Below are positions 23,154 to 30,787 of a stretch of DNA of 33,174 bases, piece after piece. The position numbers and the translations under genes were made by a program. The stretch comes from Flavobacteriaceae bacterium. GTDB taxonomy: Bacteria; Bacteroidota; Bacteroidia; Flavobacteriales; Flavobacteriaceae. The stretch is taken from contig JAIUMH010000016.1 of NCBI GenBank assembly GCA_022565635.1, positions 1 through 33,174 of the forward strand, read 5' to 3'. How positions within the stretch are numbered: position 1 is the first letter of the stretch; each line of letters begins with the position of its first letter. The notes under the pieces were generated by a model that had not been told where the DNA came from, searched no databases, and was given only the letters and a program-made list of their open reading frames with translations.

Positions 23154-23767
23154 TCAAGCCAAGTAGCCAAATCGTTAAAAAAATAAATTTGTGGTACGGC
23201 CCCAACCACAACTCCAATTAAGATTTCTCTAGTGGTATGAGCTTTCATATAAATTCTTGAACTTGCCAACCAGCTAAGCAATAAAATGGCTAATGCTAAT
23301 GCTATAATTGTGTTGAAATGAAAGCTGCTTAAAATCATATAGATAAACGCAACAATACCACTCAACCCAATCATGTGTAAACTTATCTTGAAATTGGAAA
23401 TGGTAAATACAGAGGCCAAAATTCCACTAAAAAAAATACCTGAAAAAAAATAAAAAAACAGTTGGTTGCTCTCTGGCGGAAAGATAAAGTTAATGATAAA
23501 AGCCGCTATACAGGTAAAAAATAAAACTGGTAGTTTTCTTTCCTTAACCTTTTTTAAATGCAGGCTTTCAATGATTTTTGTTTTTTTTAAAAGCAGTAAA
23601 AAAAGCAAAGGAATTACAATGGTAGAGAAAAAAACAACCACCAAGTCTGATATGATGTTGATTTGATCAAACGAAATTGGGAAGAAATAATAAACTCCTG
23701 AAACTCCTAAAATAGGCATCCATAAAGGGTGAAAAAGGTAACTTGGAAGTTTAAAAAAAGTGTCCAT
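23150..23767 (-). CDS. PAP2-like multi-span membrane protein with partly degenerate phosphatase motifs
   Basis: A 205-residue protein with about six hydrophobic spans. The third PAP2 phosphatase motif appears as SRX5HX3E (Ser170, Arg171, His177, Glu181; canonical form ends in Asp). The first and second motifs are not clear: KERKLP (75-80) and KISLH (127-131) lie in the expected order but do not match KX6RP and PSGH. It may be a divergent lipid phosphatase or a catalytically inactive relative. The ATG overlaps the rpoN stop (TAATG), so it is coupled to rpoN; the stop overlaps porT by 4 nt. Confidence 0.65.
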   Translation of the reverse strand: MDTFFKLPSYLFHPLWMPILGVSGVYYFFPISFDQINIISDLVVVFFSTIVIPLLFLLLLKKTKIIESLHLKKVKERKLPVLFFTCIAAFIINFIFPPESNQLFFYFFSGIFFSGILASVFTISNFKISLHMIGLSGIVAFIYMILSSFHFNTIIALALAILLLSWLASSRIYMKAHTTREILIGVVVGAVPQIYFFNDLATWLD

Positions 23768-25212
23768 TAGATTTCTTTTCTTAATCTTGCTACTGGAATA
23801 TCCAATTGTTCTCTATATTTAGCTATTGTTCTTCTAGCAATAGGGTACCCCTTTTCTTTAAGAAGTTGAGCTAATTTAGCATCGGCTAAAGGTTTTGATT
23901 TATCCTCATTATTAATTACATTTTGAAGTATTTTTTTGATTTCGCGGGTAGAGACATCTTCTCCTTTATCGTTTTTCATGGATTCAGAAAAAAACTCTTT
24001 TATTAAAAATGTTCCATAGGGAGTATCTACATACTTGCTATTTGCAACCCTTGAAACGGTAGAGATGTCCATATCAATTTCTTCAGCAATGTCCTTTAAA
24101 ATCATAGGCTTTATTTTACGTTCATCACCAGTCATAAAGTATTCCTTTTGATAGTTCATGATAGCGTGCATTGTAAAATACAGCGTTTGTTGTCGTTGTT
24201 TAATAGCATCTATAAACCATTTAGCCGCATCTAACTTTTGCTTGATAAACAATACAGCCCTTTTTTGTTCTTTGGTTTGTCCTTTACTTTCTTTATATGC
24301 TTGAAGCATATTAGAGTAGTCTCTAGAAATATGCATACTTGGTGCGTTTCTAGAGTTTAAAGTCAATACCAACTCGCCGTCTTTAATTTGAATGGTAAAA
24401 TCGGGTGTTATGTGCTCTATAGTTCTTGTGTTTCCAGAATAGGAAGCACCGGGTTTTGGATTTAAGTTTTCTATTTCTTCAATAGAGTTTCTTAACTCCT
24501 CCTCGTTAATTGAATAACGTTGCATTAATTTTTTATAGTGTTTTTTAATAAACATATCAAAGCTATTTTCCAGAAGATCAATAGCCAATAGTACAGCAGG
24601 AGAGTCTTTTTTCCTTTTTAGCTGAAGGATTAAGCATTCTTGAAGATTTCTAGCACCAACACCAGCTGGATCTAGAGACTGAACAATTTTCAACAACTTT
24701 TCTACATCTCTTTCTTCCACAAAAATATTTTGCGTAAAAGCCAAATCATCTATTACATCCATCAAATTTCTTCTCAGATATCCTGCATCATCAATACTTC
24801 CAACAAGAAAAGAAGCTATTTTTTCTTCTTGTTCGTTTAAATTGTAGGTATTTAATTGATTTTGAAGATGTTCTGTAAAACTTGTGCCTGAGGCATAAGG
24901 TACTTTTTTATCCTCGTCATCTTTAGAATAATTATTTGATTTTAAGCGATAATCAGGAATTTCATCGTCAGAAAGATATTCATCCACATCAAAATCAGTC
25001 TCAATAACTTCACTATCGTTATCAAACTCCTCATTAGATTGATCATCAAATTCATCTTTTTCCTTGCCCGAATCTAAGGCAGGGTTTTCTTCTAATTCCT
25101 GTTGTACTCTTTGTTCAAAAGCTATGGTAGGTAGTTGTATAAGCTTCATCAGCTGTATTTGCTGAGGAGAAAGCTTTTGTGATAACTTGAGATTAAGGTG
25201 CTGTTTAAGCAT
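23767..25212 (-). CDS. rpoN: RNA polymerase sigma-54 factor
   Basis: Alternative sigma factor needing AAA+ activators. The 481-residue protein has region I (MLKQHLNLKLSQKLSPQQIQLMKLIQLP, rich in Gln/Leu), an acidic region II (about 50-100), the core-binding domain, a helix-turn-helix (near 375-404, KDIAEEIDMDISTVSRV) and the RpoN box ARRTIAKYRE (459-468). All regions are present, so it should be active. It lies downstream of asnS in the same direction and upstream of the PAP2-like gene. No bEBP activator is in the window, but an NtrY-like kinase is 2.5 kb away. Confidence 0.96.
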   Translation of the reverse strand: MLKQHLNLKLSQKLSPQQIQLMKLIQLPTIAFEQRVQQELEENPALDSGKEKDEFDDQSNEEFDNDSEVIETDFDVDEYLSDDEIPDYRLKSNNYSKDDEDKKVPYASGTSFTEHLQNQLNTYNLNEQEEKIASFLVGSIDDAGYLRRNLMDVIDDLAFTQNIFVEERDVEKLLKIVQSLDPAGVGARNLQECLILQLKRKKDSPAVLLAIDLLENSFDMFIKKHYKKLMQRYSINEEELRNSIEEIENLNPKPGASYSGNTRTIEHITPDFTIQIKDGELVLTLNSRNAPSMHISRDYSNMLQAYKESKGQTKEQKRAVLFIKQKLDAAKWFIDAIKQRQQTLYFTMHAIMNYQKEYFMTGDERKIKPMILKDIAEEIDMDISTVSRVANSKYVDTPYGTFLIKEFFSESMKNDKGEDVSTREIKKILQNVINNEDKSKPLADAKLAQLLKEKGYPIARRTIAKYREQLDIPVARLRKEI

Positions 25213-25250
25213 ATTTTTTTAATTAATTCTGAACACTACTAATATAAAAG

Positions 25251-25296
25251 TAATTCCGCAATTCTTGAATGATTTTAATCAAAAATTGCGGAATTA
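25251..25296 (-). terminator. 13-bp inverted repeat between asnS and rpoN
   Basis: TAATTCCGCAATT (25251-25263) is the exact inverse of AATTGCGGAATTA (25284-25296), with a 20-nt loop that itself contains TGATT...AATCA. On the minus strand only a loose T-rich tail (CTTTTATATT) follows. It could end asnS transcripts, or be an operator for rpoN, which starts 39 nt later. Confidence 0.5.
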
Positions 25297-25321
25297 AAAT
25301 AAATTCTACTAAACAAATCTA

Positions 25322-26764
25322 TTAGAACGAAGCGTTTTGTGGTGTTCTAGGGTAAGGAATTACATCCCTTATATTCCCCATTCCGGTAGCAAACAAAACC
25401 AACCTTTCAAAACCAAGTCCAAAACCACTATGCTTGCAGGTTCCAAACTTTCTGGTTTCTAAATACCACCAAAGTTCTTCGGGGTCTATAGATAAATTTT
25501 TCATTTTTTCAAGCAAAACGTCATAGCGTTCCTCACGTTGAGAACCGCCAACCATTTCACCAATTCCCGGAAATAGTACATCCATGGCGCGTACTGTTTT
25601 ACCGTCTTCGTTAAGACGCATGTAAAAAGCTTTTATAGAGGCCGGGTAATCAAATAAAATAACTGGACATTTAAAATGTTTTTCAACTAAATAACGCTCA
25701 TGTTCACTTTGTAAATCTGCTCCCCATTCTTCAATTAAATACTGAAATTTTTTCTTTTTATTGGGTTTTGAATTTTTTAAAATATCAATGGCTTCTGTAT
25801 AACTTACACGTTTAAAGTTGTTTTTGATAACAAAATCCAATTTTTCACGCAGTGGCATTGGAGAACGTTGGTCTTTAGGTTTCGTTTTTTCTTCATCCAA
25901 CAAACGGTTTTCTAAAAACGCTAAATCTGCTGCACAGTGATCTACAATATAACCAAGTACATATTTAATAAATTCTTCAGCCAAATCCATATTGCCGTCT
26001 AATTCACAAAAAGCCATCTCTGGTTCAATCATCCAAAACTCGGCTAAATGTCTGGATGTATTAGAATTTTCTGCTCTAAACGTTGGACCAAAAGTATACA
26101 CATCACTAAGGCCTAAAGCAAAGGTTTCTGCTTCTAATTGACCACTCACTGTTAAGTTGGTTTCTTTGCCAAAAAAATCCTGACTAAAATCAACTTCACC
26201 ATGTTTATTTGTAGGGATGTTTTTTAAGTCAAAGTTTGTCACTTTAAAAGTCTCTCCTGCACCTTCAGCATCAGAGCCTGTAATGATAGGAGTATGTACG
26301 TAGTTGAATCCTTTTTCCTGAAAAAACTTATGAACGGCAAAAGATAATTTTGAGCGTAGACGCATAACAGCACCAAAAGTATTTGTGCGCACTCTTAAAT
26401 GAGCTTGCTCTCTTAACTTTTCTAGCGAATGCTTTTTTGGAGAAAGAATAGTTTTCCTTACTTCTTCAGGATCAGCTTTACCTAATACCTGAATTTCATT
26501 TATTTTTATTTCTACACGTTGGCCGCGCCCTTGACTCTCTTGAAGTGTGCCTTTAATTTCAAGCGCTGCTCCAATATTAATTTCTTTTAAAATTTCCTCT
26601 TCCGTATTTTCAAAATCTAAAACACATTGAAGATTTTTTAAGCAAGATCCATCATTTAAGGCAATAAATTGATTGTTTCTAAATGATTTTACCCATCCAT
26701 ACACAACAAAATCTTTGAGTAAATCTTTACTTTCTAGTACTTCAATAATCTTTTTCCTGATCAT
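25322..26764 (-). CDS. asnS: Asparaginyl-tRNA synthetase
   Basis: Class IIb synthetase that charges tRNA-Asn. The 480-residue protein has an N-terminal OB-fold anticodon-binding domain (about 15-100, FVVYGWVKSFRNNQFIALNDGS). Class II catalytic motifs follow: motif 2 FRAENSNTSRHLAEFWMIEPE and motif 3 GFGLGFERLVLFATGMGNIRD. The asparaginyl-specific C-terminus ends PYPRTPQNASF. Length is normal. A full promoter with a 19-nt spacer lies upstream. asnS and ansA (asparaginase) in one window is probably coincidence. Confidence 0.96.
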   Translation of the reverse strand: MIRKKIIEVLESKDLLKDFVVYGWVKSFRNNQFIALNDGSCLKNLQCVLDFENTEEEILKEINIGAALEIKGTLQESQGRGQRVEIKINEIQVLGKADPEEVRKTILSPKKHSLEKLREQAHLRVRTNTFGAVMRLRSKLSFAVHKFFQEKGFNYVHTPIITGSDAEGAGETFKVTNFDLKNIPTNKHGEVDFSQDFFGKETNLTVSGQLEAETFALGLSDVYTFGPTFRAENSNTSRHLAEFWMIEPEMAFCELDGNMDLAEEFIKYVLGYIVDHCAADLAFLENRLLDEEKTKPKDQRSPMPLREKLDFVIKNNFKRVSYTEAIDILKNSKPNKKKKFQYLIEEWGADLQSEHERYLVEKHFKCPVILFDYPASIKAFYMRLNEDGKTVRAMDVLFPGIGEMVGGSQREERYDVLLEKMKNLSIDPEELWWYLETRKFGTCKHSGFGLGFERLVLFATGMGNIRDVIPYPRTPQNASF

Positions 26765-26787
26765 TTTTCTTTGTTTTTAAAGCAGTG

Positions 26788-26818
26788 CAAAGATAGTTTT
26801 AAATATGAGTTTCACAAA
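26788..26818 (-). promoter_or_regulatory. Promoter of asnS
   Basis: The minus strand reads TTTG (26818-26815), 19 nt, TATCTTTG (26795-26788): exact consensus. Start of transcription near 26783 leaves a leader of about 18 nt. Confidence 0.75.
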
Positions 26819-26935
26819 GTTTCAGCCTTTTACGTAAAATTCAAAATTTGTTATAGGTGAAGGGTTATATTTCAACTTTAAAAAGTGTTAATTGAATTTT
26901 TACTAGTAGCACATCAAATGTAAAATTTAACATTT

Positions 26936-26955
26936 TATACCCATTAAGGGGTATA
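26936..26955 (+). other. Palindrome TATACCC-N6-GGGTATA in the asnS-hemJ gap
   Basis: Perfect 7-bp arms (26936-26942 and 26949-26955) with a 6-nt loop, followed by TTTT. It is the first of three GGGGTAT-bearing sites (26948, 26984, 27023) and could be an operator or a short hairpin. Confidence 0.4.
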
Positions 26956-26976
26956 TTTTTAGTTGTACAAGCTTTG

Positions 26977-27082
26977 TATTTTTGGGGTATCTTCTTATTT
27001 AAATTTTCAAGTGAGTTTTATAGGGGTATATTTATCTCACTTGTATTATCTCTTAAAAGCCTAGTTTTGCTAGGCTTTTTTG
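26977..27082 (+). ncRNA. Candidate small RNA upstream of hemJ
   Basis: TATTTTTG (26977-26984) is an exact -7 box. About 25 nt further lies an 8-bp hairpin CAAGTGAG/CTCACTTG (27008-27015 and 27036-27043), then the terminator at 27055-27081. No open frame of useful length lies between. Initiation near 26990 would give an RNA of about 90 nt. The neighbouring gene asnS runs the other way and there is no plus-strand gene upstream for almost 4 kb, so the terminator otherwise has nothing to end. No -33 box is clear and I match no known RNA family. Confidence 0.35.
27055..27081 (+). terminator. Orphan intrinsic terminator in the asnS-hemJ gap
   Basis: AAAAGCCTAG (27055-27064) pairs with CTAGGCTTTT (27070-27079), then TT. 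A strong hairpin terminator with no annotated plus-strand gene before it. Confidence 0.85.
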
Positions 27083-27104
27083 TTAGATATAGCTCAATTA
27101 TTGA

Positions 27105-27133
27105 TTTGAATTCAATCAAATACATTACTTTTG
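27105..27133 (+). promoter_or_regulatory. Promoter of hemJ, with an overlapping palindrome
   Basis: TTTG (27105-27108), 17 nt, TACTTTTG (27126-27133), an exact -7 box 16 nt before ATG. The -33 region lies in a near-palindrome TTGATTTGAATTCAATCAA (27101-27119), a possible regulator site. Confidence 0.6.
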
Positions 27134-27149
27134 AATAAAAACTTACAAC

Positions 27150-27683
27150 ATGAGTTACTTGTACATCAAATCCTTACACCTCATTTTTGTAATTACTTGG
27201 TTTGCAGGTTTGTTTTATATTCCTCGGCTTTTTATTTACCATATTGAGGCCTTAGAAAAGCCAAGCAATCAGCGTGATCCTGTGGTGAAACAACTTAAAC
27301 TTATGGCCAACCGATTGTGGTTTATTATCACTTGGCCCTCGGCAATTTTAGCCACACTATTTGCTGTATGGTTACTTGTTTTAAATCCGGGTTGGCTTCA
27401 AGCGGGCTGGATGCATTTTAAACTAGGATTTGTTGTTTTGTTGTTTTTGTATCACTTCAAAAATCATCAAATTTATAAGCAGTTTCAGAGAGATGAAATT
27501 AAGTGGACTTCCAATCAAATGCGGATTTGGAATGAAGGGGCTACAATTATTCTCTTTGCGGTTGTATTTTTAGTCATTACAAAATCCACTGAACATTGGA
27601 TTTATGGTACTTTTGGTTTAATAGGTTTAGCTGTGCTTTTAATGCTTGGCATAAAACTTTATAAGCGGATTAGAAAAGAGTAA
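27150..27683 (+). CDS. hemJ: HemJ/CopD-family membrane protein, probable protoporphyrinogen oxidase
   Basis: A 177-residue membrane protein with four or five spans. It matches the HemJ (UPF0093) pattern: KSLHLIFVITWFAGLFYIPRLFIYH near the start (conserved His10), WMHFKLGFVVLLFLYH in the middle (Lys91) and RIWNEGATIILFAVVFLVI late (Asn128, Glu129). HemJ oxidises protoporphyrinogen IX, the penultimate step of haem synthesis, in bacteria lacking HemG or HemY. No other haem gene is in the window. Followed 37 nt later by the kinase gene. Confidence 0.82.
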   Translation: MSYLYIKSLHLIFVITWFAGLFYIPRLFIYHIEALEKPSNQRDPVVKQLKLMANRLWFIITWPSAILATLFAVWLLVLNPGWLQAGWMHFKLGFVVLLFLYHFKNHQIYKQFQRDEIKWTSNQMRIWNEGATIILFAVVFLVITKSTEHWIYGTFGLIGLAVLLMLGIKLYKRIRKE

Positions 27684-27720
27684 TAAATTTATTATTTTTA
27701 AAATTTAAATTTCAATAGCA

Positions 27721-29172
27721 ATGATTTGGGGGTCCAATTCGCTTTCCAGTAAAATTTTCTTATCCATTATTAGTTTGGTGCTTATTGCTTCTATACTAAT
27801 TGCTGGAGTTACTGTTTATCAATACAAAGAAGAAGCCAAAGACCTTCATAGAGATAAACTAGAACGTAAACAAAAGGCTATCAACTCTAATATTGATTAC
27901 ATCTTGCGTACCACAACTTACCCATTAGAAACAAATTACATCCCTTTAATTTTCAAAGAAAAAATTTACGAAATTCAAGAAATTCACAGTGAGGAAATTA
28001 ATATATTTGATTTAGAAGGCAATTTATTAATTTCTTCATTTGCTTCATTTTATGCTGACTCACTTCGTCAAAATTTACCTTCAAAAGTAATTCAACAACT
28101 TGAAAACTCATCAGATAAGAAATATATTGAAGATTTTAAGTACGAAGGGCAGAGTTATCAATCTTCCTACACATTTATCACCAATCCTTTTTTTAAGCCA
28201 ATAGCTATACTTAATTTACCCTATATTGAAGATGATGGCTACATGGATGAGGAGTTAAAAGATTTTTTTGTATTGCTTTCTCAAGTTTATGTTTTAATGA
28301 TTTTAGGAGCTGTTTTTCTGGCTTATTTCTTATCTAAACTAATCACCAAATCCATTAATCAAATTGGTGATCAAATTAGTGAGACAAAATTAAGTGATAC
28401 GTTTAGTGAGTTGTCTGTAAAAGATTCTGTTTATGAGCTACGCCCCCTCATAAAAGCCTATAACAAGGCCATGAAAGAGCTAGAAGAAAACAGTAAAAAA
28501 CTTGCCCAATCTGAGCGAGAAGAAGCTTGGAGACAAATGGCTAGACAAGTGGCTCATGAAATTAAAAATCCACTTACTCCTATGCGTTTAACCGTGCAGA
28601 GTTTTGAGCGAAATTATAGCTTAGGAGAATTGCCAGACCACAAGGACGTGAAAGCATTTTCTGAAACCTTAATTCAACAAATTGACACTTTAAGCTCTAT
28701 TGCAGAAGCTTTTTCAAATTTTGCTAAAATGCCTTCGCAAAAAAGTGAATACCTTAATATTACCAAAACAATTCAATTGGCTTGTGATATATTTAAAGGA
28801 TCCAATTTTCATGTTTATGTAGATCGAGAGGATATTTATGCAAAATTTGACCGGGCACAACTCATTAGAGTTATTACCAACTTGGTAAAAAATGCTCAGC
28901 AAGCAACAGAAAACAATGAAAACCCATTCATTATTGTGGAAGTTAGAGCCACAAAAACCCATGTTAAAATTAGTGTTTCAGACAACGGTATTGGAATTGA
29001 AGAAGAAACTCAAAAGCGCATTTTTGAACCTAAATTTACTACCAAAACCAGCGGAATGGGCTTAGGCCTTGGTATGGTGAAAAACATTGTTGAAAACTTT
29101 AAAGGAAGTATAAAAGTAAAGTCAAAAGTGAATAAAGGAACTACCTTTGTGATTGAAATTCCTAAACAATGA
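27721..29172 (+). CDS. NtrY-like sensor histidine kinase, orphan
   Basis: A 483-residue membrane kinase. Span 1 (about 11-33), a periplasmic sensor part (34-182), span 2 (183-205) and a HAMP-like linker (to about 260) precede the HisKA domain. Its H-box VAHEIKNPLTPMRLT (His279) with the preceding AWRQMARQ is the NtrY style. The ATPase domain has the N-box NLVKNAQQA (387-395), the DNGIG loop (421-425) and the glycine box GMGLGLGMV (445-453). No response regulator gene adjoins. rpoN lies 2.5 kb away on the other strand, so a sigma-54 activator target is conceivable but unproven. Probably in an operon with hemJ. Confidence 0.88.
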   Translation: MIWGSNSLSSKIFLSIISLVLIASILIAGVTVYQYKEEAKDLHRDKLERKQKAINSNIDYILRTTTYPLETNYIPLIFKEKIYEIQEIHSEEINIFDLEGNLLISSFASFYADSLRQNLPSKVIQQLENSSDKKYIEDFKYEGQSYQSSYTFITNPFFKPIAILNLPYIEDDGYMDEELKDFFVLLSQVYVLMILGAVFLAYFLSKLITKSINQIGDQISETKLSDTFSELSVKDSVYELRPLIKAYNKAMKELEENSKKLAQSEREEAWRQMARQVAHEIKNPLTPMRLTVQSFERNYSLGELPDHKDVKAFSETLIQQIDTLSSIAEAFSNFAKMPSQKSEYLNITKTIQLACDIFKGSNFHVYVDREDIYAKFDRAQLIRVITNLVKNAQQATENNENPFIIVEVRATKTHVKISVSDNGIGIEEETQKRIFEPKFTTKTSGMGLGLGMVKNIVENFKGSIKVKSKVNKGTTFVIEIPKQ

Positions 29173-29255
29173 TGAATAATCTTTTAGATGGGAATAGAAA
29201 CATACATAGCAACCGAATTAGTGAATTGAAAAACTAATTCTTAAAATACACAAAT

Positions 29256-30029
29256 ATGAATTACGAAAATTTACTTGTAGAAAAATCTAATTTTGTAGCC
29301 AAGGTTTTGATCAACCGCCCCAACAAATTGAACGCCTTAAACAGAGCTACTATTCAAGAAATACACGATGCTTTTAAAGCTTTAAAAGAAGACGATGAAG
29401 TTAAAGTCATCATTTTAACAGGCACAGGAGAAAAAGCCTTTGTAGCTGGAGCAGATATTTCAGAGTTTGCCAATTACAGTGTTTCTGAAGGCAAAGATTT
29501 AGCCGCTAAAGGCCAAGTCTTGGTGTTTGATTATTTAGCGAACTTCCCTAAACCTATTATAGCTGCAGTAAATGGATTTGCGCTTGGAGGTGGATTAGAA
29601 TTGGCCATGTCTGCTCACTTTAGAATTGCTAGTGATAATGCAAAATTAGGCCTGCCAGAAACTTCGCTTGGAGTTATTCCTGGTTATGGTGGTACACAGC
29701 GTTTGCCTCAGCTAGTTGGAAAAGGTAGAGCCATGGAAATGATTATGACTGCAGGAATGATAAACGCAGAAAAAGCACTGAACTATGGCCTAGTAAACGA
29801 AGTTGTTCCGCAAGAAGAATTGATGAATTTAGCAGAAAAATTAGCTGGAAAAATCATGAAAAACTCAATGCTTGCTATTCAGGCAGCTATTGAAGCGGTG
29901 AATGATAATTATAGAGATGGTGTAAACGGTTTTGAAACTGAAATAAATGCTTTTGGTGAAGCTTTTGGAACTGAAGACTTTAAAGAGGGGACGGAAGCAT
30001 TCTTGAATAAGAGAAAGGCAAATTTTTAA
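29256..30029 (+). CDS. Enoyl-CoA hydratase (crotonase family)
   Basis: Hydrates trans-2-enoyl-CoA to 3-hydroxyacyl-CoA, in fatty acid or branched-chain amino acid breakdown. The 257-residue crotonase-fold protein has the oxyanion-hole segments AFVAGADISEF (61-71) and FALGGGLELAMSAH (108-121), and both catalytic glutamates: Glu115 and Glu135 (LPETSLGVIPGYGGTQRL). Having both glutamates favours a hydratase over an isomerase. The CoA specificity is unknown. It follows the kinase gene by 83 nt and ends at a strong terminator. Confidence 0.9.
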   Translation: MNYENLLVEKSNFVAKVLINRPNKLNALNRATIQEIHDAFKALKEDDEVKVIILTGTGEKAFVAGADISEFANYSVSEGKDLAAKGQVLVFDYLANFPKPIIAAVNGFALGGGLELAMSAHFRIASDNAKLGLPETSLGVIPGYGGTQRLPQLVGKGRAMEMIMTAGMINAEKALNYGLVNEVVPQEELMNLAEKLAGKIMKNSMLAIQAAIEAVNDNYRDGVNGFETEINAFGEAFGTEDFKEGTEAFLNKRKANF

Positions 30030-30068
30030 TTATAGTTGGAATACGTGACGTAGACCACAATCAACTTT

Positions 30069-30103
30069 AAAAGCTTTCCAAAGTAAATTTTGGAAAGCTT
30101 TTT
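30069..30103 (+). terminator. Terminator after the enoyl-CoA hydratase gene
   Basis: AAAAGCTTTCCAAA (30069-30082) pairs fully with TTTGGAAAGCTTTT (30089-30102) around a 6-nt loop, ending in T. Confidence 0.9.
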
Positions 30104-30170
30104 GCTTTTCATTGAAAGCAATTGAACTATCATAACAAGTAATACCATTTGTGTTCCCTATAAAACTTGG

Positions 30171-30201
30171 TTTGTAAGTTCACTTGGTATTGGTATATTT
30201 G
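30171..30201 (+). promoter_or_regulatory. Promoter of the DUF3109 gene
   Basis: TTTG (30171-30174), exactly 19 nt, TATATTTG (30194-30201): full consensus. The box ends 4 nt before the ATG at 30206, the same geometry as tatD, so the transcript should start at or near the ATG. Confidence 0.75.
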
Positions 30202-30205
30202 CCAA

Positions 30206-30787
30206 ATGTTTCAAATAGGAAAAACCTTAGTTTCTGAAGACCTCATACAAGAGGAATTTACCTGTAACCTGTCTGCCTGCAAAGGAGAGTGTTGCGTGAG
30301 TGGAGATGCTGGCGCTCCCCTAACAGCAGAAGAGGCAAAAAAACTTGAAGAAGTTTATGATCAAGTAAAACCTTTTATGCGTAATGAAGGTATTCAGGCA
30401 ATTGAAGAGCAAGGAAAGTTTGTGCATTCTGAGTTTGATCAAAATGAGCTTGAAACCACATTGGTAAAAGGCAAAGAATGCGCTTATGTTCGTTTTTCTG
30501 AAAACGGCACTGCACTTTGTAGCATTGAGTCGGCCTATAGGGCTGGTAAAATTGACTGGAAAAAACCCATTTCCTGCGAGCTTTACCCGGTAAGAGTGCA
30601 GCAATATTCTTCCTTTGAAGCAGTGAATTATGATCGTTGGGATATTTGCAGTGATGCTTGTACATTAGGAAAAGAACTACAACAACCTGTTTATAAGTTT
30701 ACTAAAGATGCACTTATTAAAAGATTTGGAAAAGATTGGTATGACGAGTTAAGTTTGATTGCCGAAAATTATCCAGCAGAAAAATAA
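30206..30787 (+). CDS. DUF3109 family cysteine-rich protein
   Basis: A 193-residue protein with nine cysteines, mostly in the pattern C20-x4-C25-x3-CC30, C92, C105, C124, C148-x3-C152. Motifs include ACKGECC, ECAYV, ALCSIE, SCELYPVR and ICSDAC. This resembles Fe-S or zinc cluster proteins related to the YkgJ-type family. The function is unknown. Start ATG at 30206 is chosen because a full promoter lies immediately before it; the 13 extra upstream codons of the open frame would sit on the promoter. Its last 19 nt overlap the convergent kinase gene. Confidence 0.85.
   Translation: MFQIGKTLVSEDLIQEEFTCNLSACKGECCVSGDAGAPLTAEEAKKLEEVYDQVKPFMRNEGIQAIEEQGKFVHSEFDQNELETTLVKGKECAYVRFSENGTALCSIESAYRAGKIDWKKPISCELYPVRVQQYSSFEAVNYDRWDICSDACTLGKELQQPVYKFTKDALIKRFGKDWYDELSLIAENYPAEK

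Noticed and set aside
30320-30665. Two long antisense frames (94 and 96 codons) opposite the DUF3109 gene
   Set aside because: The sense frame has nine ordered cysteines and a promoter; the antisense frames overlap each other and show no domain.
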